A DNA stretch of 6,224 bases from JANNXY01 sp964472605. GTDB lineage: Bacteria > Patescibacteriota > Minisyncoccia > Phycocordibacterales > CAIZIN01. Below the pieces are notes generated by a model, which did not search any database, was not told where the DNA came from, and was given only the letters and a program-made list of their open reading frames with translations. Of the stretch, positions 1 to 4,504 are shown piece by piece (position 1 is the first letter of the stretch; the number at the start of each line of letters is the position of its first letter). Position numbers and translations under genes: made by a program. The DNA is taken from contig CAYYLG010000027.1 in NCBI GenBank assembly GCA_964472605.1, positions 1 through 6,224 of the forward strand. The letters run 5' to 3'.

Positions 1-263
1 TACCCAGCAGCGATTCTTCCGATTATAGGTATTTCAATGATCGATTTTATTTCTTTTTTAAGTAGTAGGCTTCTGGCAGAATTTACTGATCTAGATAGGT
101 ATCCTTTTCTCTTAAGTGAATTAATATGTTCATGGACTGTCGATACTGCTTTTAGTTTTAGCTTTTTTCTTATTTCCTCAATAGTAGGGGAGATGCCATT
201 TTCAGCAAGGTATGTATTTATAAAATCGAACACATGCTTTTGTTTTTTTGTGAGATTTGACAT
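1..263 (-). CDS. lexA: LexA repressor, N-terminal part (cut by left window edge)
   Basis: LexA is the SOS repressor: it binds operators of DNA-damage genes and is inactivated when RecA filaments trigger its self-cleavage. The minus strand reads from ATG at 263-261 through 87 codons to the window edge. Residues 4-12 (LTKKQKHVF) match the LexA start. Residues about 26-56 form the winged helix-turn-helix, with the recognition-helix region AVSTVHEHINSL at 39-50 and KRKGY at 51-55, as in Gram-positive-type LexA. Residues 77-87 (EIPIIGRIAAG) are the hinge and the Ala86-Gly87 self-cleavage site. The S24-type Ser/Lys protease domain lies outside the window. The next codon begins TA, so a tyrosine (or, less likely, a stop) follows. 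The Shine-Dalgarno signal is weak. The gene is divergent from the methyltransferase gene and is preceded by its own promoter and a probable operator. The family call is firm from the DNA-binding and cleavage motifs; whether the protein is intact cannot be seen. Confidence 0.93.
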   Translation of the reverse strand, partial: MSNLTKKQKHVFDFINTYLAENGISPTIEEIRKKLKLKAVSTVHEHINSLKRKGYLSRSVNSARSLLLKKEIKSIIEIPIIGRIAAG

Positions 264-296
264 ATTGCTTTAAAAAATCAATTTCGCTACAATATT

Positions 297-325
297 ATTA
301 TAACCGAACAGAAACCGAAACATAA
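297..325 (-). promoter_or_regulatory. lexA promoter
   Basis: On the minus strand a perfect TATAAT -10 lies at 302-297. A weak -35 (TTATGT, 325-320) sits 17 bp upstream. Transcription would start near 290 and give a leader of about 27 nt before the lexA ATG at 263. The -10 match is direct; activity is inferred. Confidence 0.6.
302..319 (-). promoter_or_regulatory. Candidate LexA operator (direct repeat, 11-bp period)
   Basis: The heptamer AACCGAA occurs at 302-308 and again at 313-319 (TTCGGTT-N4-TTCGGTT on the lexA strand). The two copies are one helical turn apart. They fill the spacer between the lexA -35 and -10, where an autorepressor would block RNA polymerase. Direct-repeat LexA sites are known in Alphaproteobacteria (GTTC-N7-GTTC, also an 11-bp period). 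Assigning this one to LexA is inference from position and spacing. Confidence 0.45.
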
Positions 326-332
326 AGCTAAG

Positions 333-341
333 TTATCCACA
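333..341 (+). promoter_or_regulatory. DnaA-box-like 9-mer
   Basis: TTATCCACA is a perfect match to the bacterial DnaA box consensus (TTATNCACA). It lies just upstream of the lexA -35. A weaker relative, TTATCCGCG (7 of 9), lies at 402-410 in the same orientation. There is no further cluster and no AT-rich repeat array, so an origin is unlikely. It may be a lone regulatory box or chance. Confidence 0.35.
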
Positions 342-351
342 TAAAAAACCA

Positions 352-429
352 ATGCTCAGAGCACTAATAATTGATGTGAGGAGTGAGGAGGAATTCGAAC
401 ATTATCCGCGGGAAGGATTTGAAAAATAA
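352..429 (+). pseudogene. Possible rhodanese-domain remnant or 25-codon mini-ORF
   Basis: The frame from ATG 352 to TAA 427-429 encodes 25 residues. It contains ALIIDVRSEEEFE, which closely resembles the opening strand and helix of rhodanese domains (the usual pattern is LIDVR-x-x-EEF). After HYPREGFEK the frame stops. The rest of the domain, including the active-site Cys loop, is not found in any forward frame before 536. No Shine-Dalgarno sequence precedes the ATG. Part of the match (VRSEEE) is encoded by a GTGAGGA tandem repeat at 376-389, so a chance resemblance is possible. A decayed or truncated rhodanese gene is the alternative I favour slightly. Function is not expected. Confidence 0.3.
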
Positions 430-474
430 ATTTATATTTAGAATTGTTGATATTGTCATGATACATATTTTGTG

Positions 475-504
475 TTAATCATTTACTAGTTTTCGCCCTT
501 TAAT
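475..504 (+). promoter_or_regulatory. Weak candidate promoter of the methyltransferase gene
   Basis: TTTAAT at 499-504 matches TATAAT at five of six positions, with TTAATC at 475-480 as a poor -35 at 18 bp spacing. It would give a leader of about 25 nt that carries the AAAGGA ribosome site. A second possibility is TTGTTG at 444-449 with TATTTT at 466-471. Neither is strong. Confidence 0.3.
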
Positions 505-524
505 TTCAAAACTCAACAAACACG

Positions 525-530
525 AAAGGA
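525..530 (+). promoter_or_regulatory. Ribosome binding site supporting the 536 start
   Basis: AAAGGA lies five bases before ATG 536. The in-frame ATG at 659, which fits the conserved part of the protein better, has only CGAGGA directly abutting it with no spacer. The ribosome site therefore favours the longer product. Confidence 0.55.
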
Positions 531-535
531 ACAAA

Positions 536-1372
536 ATGTTTCATTTTTGCACTACACGTAACAATGGTATCGCATACCTCATATGGAGCTTTATCTTACG
601 AAGTTGTGGTCCGTTTGTTTCATGGCTTGATGGATTCTACTTTGGTTCAAGTCGAGGAATGAATAATTACGATTCTTTGGCGGGGAGCTACAAAGGATCC
701 AACGTTAAGCCAGACAAACAGTATTCAATACTACCAACAGTTCTTAAACTTGTTGGAGACTGCGAAGGTAAGGAAGTTGTCGACATTGGATGTGGTGGAG
801 GATTCTTCACTGTCCCGCTTGCTGAGCTAGGTGCGTCCATGGTTTATGGGTTGGATAATTCTGTAGCTCAGATCGATATCGCAAGGAAAATATCTCCTCA
901 TCCGAATGTTAGGTATTTTCTTTCTGATGCATTTGTTAATCGGATTACTTCTGTCGACGTGGTGGTAGCACCATTCGTTCCAAACTATGCTCGGACAGTG
1001 CCGATACTTCGTCATTTCCTAACCCAGATCTACAATGGTTTGAGGCAGGGAGGCAAAGTAGTTTTGGTTGTGGATTTGCCGAATGGGAAAAATCTGAAAA
1101 GATTCGGAGCGGTAAAGAAATTTCTTGGTCCTGCAGAGGATGAGACAGAAATTTCTATCGAGCTTTGGAGTGGAAGTGATAAAGTTTGTGATCTTCGAAG
1201 TGTATATTTCACCAAGGAGACGATAACCAGATTGCTAGAGGAGATTGGTTTTAGTGAAGTGAAATGGCACGAGCCTATCATCTCAGATGAAGGAATAAAG
1301 CTTTTGGGGGCAGACTTCTGGGGCGGATATACATCTGATCCTGAGCTCGGTTATCTCACTGCAAGCAAATGA
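536..1372 (+). CDS. Class I SAM-dependent methyltransferase, substrate unknown
   Basis: This is a 278-residue Rossmann-fold methyltransferase that would move a methyl group from S-adenosylmethionine to an unidentified acceptor. Motif I is VVDIGCGGG at residues 81-89, the loop binding the SAM methionine part. The acidic end of strand 2 is GLDNS at 105-109 (Asp107), which contacts the ribose. The post-strand-4 region is around 140-150, and QGGKVVLV at 171-178 is strand 5. The ending, FWGGYTSDPELGYLTASK, resembles small-molecule methyltransferases of the ToxA/UbiE-like kind. The conserved part begins at Met42 (ATG 659, NNYDSLAGSYK). The 41 residues before it are hydrophobic (IAYLIWSFILRSCGPFVSWL) and unusual for this family, but ATG 536 has the better Shine-Dalgarno. 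The two starts are therefore unresolved: a membrane-tethering extension or a mis-called start. It is monocistronic, between its own leader and a terminator at 1381-1416. Confidence 0.85.
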   Translation: MFHFCTTRNNGIAYLIWSFILRSCGPFVSWLDGFYFGSSRGMNNYDSLAGSYKGSNVKPDKQYSILPTVLKLVGDCEGKEVVDIGCGGGFFTVPLAELGASMVYGLDNSVAQIDIARKISPHPNVRYFLSDAFVNRITSVDVVVAPFVPNYARTVPILRHFLTQIYNGLRQGGKVVLVVDLPNGKNLKRFGAVKKFLGPAEDETEISIELWSGSDKVCDLRSVYFTKETITRLLEEIGFSEVKWHEPIISDEGIKLLGADFWGGYTSDPELGYLTASK

Positions 1373-1380
1373 GTTCGAAT

Positions 1381-1416
1381 TCTGTATTGGTAACTCAGTA
1401 CAGATTTTTATTTTTT
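1381..1416 (+). terminator. Intrinsic terminator after the methyltransferase gene
   Basis: TCTGTATTG (1381-1389) pairs with CAGTACAGA (1396-1404) through nine base pairs including one G-U. The loop is the six bases GTAACT, and a TTTTTATTTTTT tract follows at 1405-1416. It begins nine bases after the TGA stop, so it separates this gene from tspO. Confidence 0.85.
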
Positions 1417-1429
1417 AGTTTTGTTTTAG

Positions 1430-1438
1430 TGGTAGAAT
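1430..1438 (+). promoter_or_regulatory. Extended -10 promoter of tspO
   Basis: TGG followed by TAGAAT (1433-1438, five of six to consensus) forms an extended -10 (TGnTATAAT). No good -35 is visible upstream, only terminator T-tracts. The gap from the -10 to ATG 1445 is six bases, so transcription would begin on or next to the start codon. Confidence 0.6.
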
Positions 1439-1444
1439 AATTAC

Positions 1445-1861
1445 ATGAACACATACAATTGGTATTCACAGCTTATTAAGCCGACATGGGCGCCACCGAG
1501 TTGGGTTTTTGGTCCGGTCTGGTCGGTTTTGTACATTATTATAGCCGTATCCTTCAGCACCGTTTTTTACAAAGCTTTTACTCACAAGATTCCGTGGATT
1601 GTATTTTTACCATTTGCACTTAACCTTGTTTTCAATTTTGCTTTCACACCTATTCAGTTTGGATTAAAGAATAATCTACTTGCAGCTATCGATATACTCC
1701 TTGTTCTCGGTACACTCATCTGGGCGCTTGCCTCAGTCTGGAACACCTCTGCTGATTTGCGTTGGGTTGCCTATGCCAATATCCCATACCTTCTCTGGGT
1801 AGTATTTGCAACATGTCTCCAGCTCACTATTACCTATTTGAATTCTGGTACAAGTATTTAG
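1445..1861 (+). CDS. tspO: TspO/MBR-family membrane protein (tryptophan-rich sensory protein)
   Basis: TspO proteins are five-helix membrane proteins that bind porphyrins and related ligands and influence oxidative or photosensitive stress responses; their exact role in most bacteria is uncertain. The 138-residue product opens with the family signature WYSQLIKPTWAPPSWVFGPVW (residues 6-26, with KP 12-13, PP 17-18 and GPVW 23-26). It ends with the ligand-pocket helix IPYLLWVVFAT (113-123; Pro114, Trp118, Ala122). Hydrophobic segments lie near 26-45, 50-68, 78-99 and 108-132. It is slightly shorter than usual (about 150-160). Two family positions differ: the NxxWxxxFFG motif reads NFAFTPIQFG (64-73, so Trp to Phe67 and Phe to Gln71), and the closing LN of helix 5 reads LQ (Gln125). 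The start is set by the signature beginning only six residues in. No Shine-Dalgarno is visible, which fits leaderless translation. Confidence 0.92.
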   Translation: MNTYNWYSQLIKPTWAPPSWVFGPVWSVLYIIIAVSFSTVFYKAFTHKIPWIVFLPFALNLVFNFAFTPIQFGLKNNLLAAIDILLVLGTLIWALASVWNTSADLRWVAYANIPYLLWVVFATCLQLTITYLNSGTSI

Positions 1862-1870
1862 ATTGTTAAC

Positions 1871-1905
1871 ACCTCTCCTGCACTTAGGAGAGGGTTGGGG
1901 TGAGG
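1871..1905 (+). repeat. REP-like GC-rich hairpin
   Basis: CCTCTCCT (1872-1879) and AGGAGAGG (1886-1893) form a perfect 8-bp stem around a GCACTT loop. GTTGGGGTGAGGT follows on the 3' side. The element AGGAGAGGGTTGGGGTGAGG is, from memory, a widely scattered extragenic palindrome in many bacterial genomes. No T-tract follows, so a classical terminator is unlikely, although it could still slow read-through from tspO. Only one copy is present in the window, so repetition in this genome is inference. Confidence 0.5.
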
Positions 1906-1923
1906 TCGTTTCTCTGCTAAAAT
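1895..1923 (+). promoter_or_regulatory. smc promoter overlapping the REP-like element
   Basis: TTGGGG (1895-1900) is a -35 matching at TTG. It is 17 bp from TAAAAT (1918-1923, five of six), which is preceded by TGC and so forms an extended -10. The start codon at 1930 follows after six bases, which places the transcription start on the A of ATG. The -35 lies in the flank of the hairpin element. Confidence 0.6.
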
Positions 1924-1929
1924 AATAGG

Positions 1930-4173
1930 ATGTATCTGAAGTCTTTGGAAATAAATGGTTTCAAATCTTTTGGAAAAAAGAGTGTTTTAGAATTTACCTC
2001 GCCTATCACATCTGTGGTTGGGCCTAATGGTAGTGGCAAGAGTAATGTAGCAGAGTCATTTCGCTTTGTACTTGGAGAGCAAAGTTTGAAGAGTATGCGT
2101 GGAAAGAAGGGTGAAGATTTGATTTTCTCAGGTTCGGATCAGGGAGGCAAGTTGAATCGAGCTTCTGTTAAGGTTGTTTTCAATAATTCACAAAGACTTT
2201 TACCGATTGATTTCGATGAGGTATCAATCGAGCGTGTGGTTCACAGGGATGGAGGTAATGATTATTTTATCAACGGCTCACCGGTGCGCCTCAAGGATAT
2301 TCAAGAGTTACTTTCTCATGCGCATATCGGCGCATCAGGTCATCACATTATTTCTCAAGGTGAGGCGGACAGGATACTTATGTCGAATCTTAAGGATCGT
2401 CGAGCGATGATTGAGGATGCTTTAGGGCTTAAAATCTATCAATACAAAAAGGTAGAAAGTGAAAAGAAATTAGACAAGACGGAGGAAAATTTGAAACAAG
2501 TTGAGTCATTGCGTCGTGAGCTTGCTCCACATTTGAAATTCCTACGTAAGCAAGTGGAGAAGATAGAAAAGGCGGAGGAGCTCCGCAAGGACTTGGTAGA
2601 AAAGTATAAAGAATATTTTAAGCGAGAAGAAGTGTATCTGGCTAATGCGCGTGAGCATATTGATTCTGCAATACATGCGCCCGAGTCAGAGCTTCACGAT
2701 CTTTCAAATAAATTAGAAATAATTAAAGAGAAATTAAATGTCGGAGAAGGTAATAATCAAACTAAACTAGATTTGATTAGATTCGAAGAAGAGCTCCGCA
2801 GGGTAATAGATGAAAAGCAAAGAGCATCTCATGCCTTGGGTAGGCTTGAAGGTGAAATATCATCTATTAGTCGCATGCTAGAGAGGGCAAAGCAGAAAGC
2901 ACAGGAGTCAGGAAATACCACAGTTTATTTGCGTGATGTTGAGTCACTTATAAATGAAGTGAAGATTGAGATCAATAATGCTGAGTCTTCTGGAGCTATG
3001 GAGACCATTCGTCATATGCTAGCCAAGGTTAGAGGGCTCTTTAATAGTTTCGTAGAGGCTCATAGAACTAAGACTGATTCAAATGAGTATGTTCAATACG
3101 AAGAAGATTTGCAGAAGTTGGGGGCAGAGAAAAAGCGATATGAAGAATCCCTAATTGTATTTAGCGAAAATGAAACTCAATTGCATAGTAGAATCAATGA
3201 TTTGAAATTGGAAATTGAGAAAGAGAAGGAAGGAAACAGAGATGCGGAGAGAGAAATGTTTGAGATCATGCAGAGACAGACAGTGCTTCAGGGAGAGATT
3301 TCAATTTTACGTTCAAAGAGAAATAATCTACAAATTGAGGAGGATGAATTCAAGCGTGAGTTGGGGGAAGTTTGTCTCGTTGTAGATAGAGAAATATCTA
3401 AATACAAAATGCTTATTGTTCCCGAAGAAAATATTTTAAATGAAGACAGGACAGTCCAACATGAACGCAAGAGGCAACTTGAGAAATTAAAAATCCGTTT
3501 AGAGGAATTAGGCCTTGGCTCAGCAGATGATGTGATGAAGGAATTCAAAGAGACAGAGGAGAGGGATTTATTCCTAGAGAAGGAGATTACTGATTTAATC
3601 AAGTCTAGTGAAGATTTGAAACTCCTCATTAAAGATTTGGATAATAGAATTAACATAGAGTTCAAACTTGGTATTGAGAAAATAAATACCGAATTCCAAA
3701 AATATTTTGAACTACTTTTTGGTGGAGGAAGAGCATCACTCAAGGTTATTAAAGAGGAAAAGAGAAGGAAGAATGATACAGATTTGGAAATGAGCGAGGA
3801 AATTCCGGAGGAGGAATCACCAGAGGGTATAGATATTGCAGTAGATTTGCCGAAGAAAAAGGTGAAAGGTCTCATGATGCTATCTGGCGGAGAGAGAGCA
3901 CTTACATCTATTGCACTACTCTTTGCTATGTCACAAGTTAATCCACCACCATTTATCATCCTCGATGAAACAGATGCCGCACTCGATGAGGCTAACTCAA
4001 AGAAGTATGGAGACATGGTAGAGAATTTGGCGTCCAGAAGTCAGTTAATTGTCATCACTCACAACAGAGAGACAATGTCTCGGGCTGGAGTTCTTTACGG
4101 CGTGACTATGCTTTCTGGAGTTTCTAAACTCCTTTCAATCAAATTCGACGAAGCAGTTGCAGTCGCGAAATAA
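1930..4173 (+). CDS. smc: Compact SMC-family chromosome segregation ATPase without a recognisable hinge
   Basis: SMC proteins form long-armed ATPase dimers that organise and separate chromosomes. The start MYLKSLEINGFKSF is canonical. The N-terminal head carries Walker A GPNGSGKS (31-38), the R-loop Arg57 (SMRGKKGEDLIFSGS) and the Q-loop ISQGEADRIL (141-150, Gln143). The C-terminal head carries the FxxYFELLFGGG segment (near 587-600), signature LSGGER (651-656), Walker B FIILDE (Asp679, catalytic Glu680), D-loop ALDEAN and the His-switch THNRETM (His711). All ATPase residues are intact. The product has 747 residues where bacterial SMC usually has about 1,150-1,200. Only about 410 residues separate the heads: charged coiled coil near 170-325 and 385-580. 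Between them is a short helical stretch (about 326-380), not the roughly 150-residue hinge. There is one Cys, so no Rad50-type zinc hook. No ScpA or ScpB gene is adjacent. The gene is probably followed in the same transcript by the 95-codon gene. Confidence 0.93.
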   Translation: MYLKSLEINGFKSFGKKSVLEFTSPITSVVGPNGSGKSNVAESFRFVLGEQSLKSMRGKKGEDLIFSGSDQGGKLNRASVKVVFNNSQRLLPIDFDEVSIERVVHRDGGNDYFINGSPVRLKDIQELLSHAHIGASGHHIISQGEADRILMSNLKDRRAMIEDALGLKIYQYKKVESEKKLDKTEENLKQVESLRRELAPHLKFLRKQVEKIEKAEELRKDLVEKYKEYFKREEVYLANAREHIDSAIHAPESELHDLSNKLEIIKEKLNVGEGNNQTKLDLIRFEEELRRVIDEKQRASHALGRLEGEISSISRMLERAKQKAQESGNTTVYLRDVESLINEVKIEINNAESSGAMETIRHMLAKVRGLFNSFVEAHRTKTDSNEYVQYEEDLQKLGAEKKRYEESLIVFSENETQLHSRINDLKLEIEKEKEGNRDAEREMFEIMQRQTVLQGEISILRSKRNNLQIEEDEFKRELGEVCLVVDREISKYKMLIVPEENILNEDRTVQHERKRQLEKLKIRLEELGLGSADDVMKEFKETEERDLFLEKEITDLIKSSEDLKLLIKDLDNRINIEFKLGIEKINTEFQKYFELLFGGGRASLKVIKEEKRRKNDTDLEMSEEIPEEESPEGIDIAVDLPKKKVKGLMMLSGGERALTSIALLFAMSQVNPPPFIILDETDAALDEANSKKYGDMVENLASRSQLIVITHNRETMSRAGVLYGVTMLSGVSKLLSIKFDEAVAVAK

Positions 4174-4182
4174 GAAGAGTAG

Positions 4183-4188
4183 TATACT
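4183..4188 (+). promoter_or_regulatory. Candidate -10 before the 95-codon gene
   Basis: TATACT matches TATAAT at five of six positions and lies nine bases before ATG 4198, ten bases after the smc stop. No convincing -35 is present at 16-18 bp. If used, it would give an almost leaderless mRNA; read-through from smc is equally possible. Confidence 0.35.
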
Positions 4189-4197
4189 CCCTGGAAT

Positions 4198-4485
4198 ATG
4201 CTACTTCAAAAGACCGCACTCAAACATCTCAAACCAAATGATCATTTCATCTATGTTTTCATTATTCAAAAAAAAGAATTTCCAGTTGAATTTAAACGCG
4301 TAGAGGGACAAGTAGAACCTAGTGGTTTAGTGCCAATAATCCGAATCGGTGAATCAGCTTCTCATGAAGGTTGCGAATCGGTTGAGTTTCTCGGAGGAGA
4401 TCTTGCTGTAATTACTGGCTATAGTTATGATCAAAAGCGTGAGATATTTGCCTTAGCCTCAAATGCCTTGAGTGTAGCGGCATAG
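4198..4485 (+). CDS. Hypothetical protein, 95 residues
   Basis: I do not recognise this family. The 95-residue product has no signal peptide or membrane helix. It alternates hydrophobic strands and charged turns: FIYVFII (17-23), FPVEFKRV (28-35), GLVPIIRI (43-50), VEFLGGDLAVITGYSYD (62-78), then a helix EIFALASNAL near 82-91. This suggests a small alpha/beta or mostly beta cytoplasmic domain. It has one Cys (near 59) and no metal-binding cluster. The gene starts 24 bases after smc, in the same direction, and ends within the stem of a terminator. It is therefore either the last gene of an smc transcript or a short unit on its own -10. Reality is supported by the tight fit between smc and the terminator and by the lack of any better frame. 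No ribosome site is obvious. A link to SMC function is only a positional guess. Confidence 0.65.
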   Translation: MLLQKTALKHLKPNDHFIYVFIIQKKEFPVEFKRVEGQVEPSGLVPIIRIGESASHEGCESVEFLGGDLAVITGYSYDQKREIFALASNALSVAA

Positions 4486-4504
4486 ATTATATGCTCGCTT
4501 TTTT
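4476..4504 (+). terminator. Intrinsic terminator of the smc side, overlapping the stop codon
   Basis: AGCGGCATA (4476-4484) pairs with TATGC (4490-4494) and CGCT (4496-4499), with one bulged T at 4495. The loop is GATTA, and a run of six T follows at 4499-4504. The TAG stop of the 95-codon gene (4483-4485) lies within the stem and loop. The T-run shares bases with the RNase R stop codon. On the minus strand no T-tract follows the hairpin, so it looks one-way. Confidence 0.8.

Noticed and set aside
37..273. Plus-strand open frame of 78 codons at the left edge
   Set aside because: It is the antisense of lexA, whose minus-strand translation matches the LexA DNA-binding domain and cleavage site.
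353..363. Palindrome TGCTCAGAGCA followed on the minus strand by TTGGTTTTTT
   Set aside because: Considered as a leftward terminator, but the stem can be only about four base pairs with a three-base loop and no minus-strand gene lies upstream of it.
264..535. Replication origin
   Set aside because: There is one perfect DnaA box and one weak one, no cluster, no AT-rich unwinding repeats and no dnaA, dnaN or rpmH neighbour.
827..1281. Minus-strand frames at 827-1015 and 1030-1281
   Set aside because: They are shadows of the methyltransferase gene, which carries clear SAM-binding motifs.
3288..4016. Minus-strand open frame of 242 codons
   Set aside because: It is a Ser-rich shadow of the C-terminal part of smc, which has intact ABC ATPase motifs on the plus strand.
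1930..4173. smc read as a Rad50/SbcC-type protein or as a truncated pseudogene
   Set aside because: There is no CxxC zinc hook. The signature and switch motifs are SMC-type (LDEAN, THNRETM, LYGVTM), and both heads are in one uninterrupted frame, which argues against decay.
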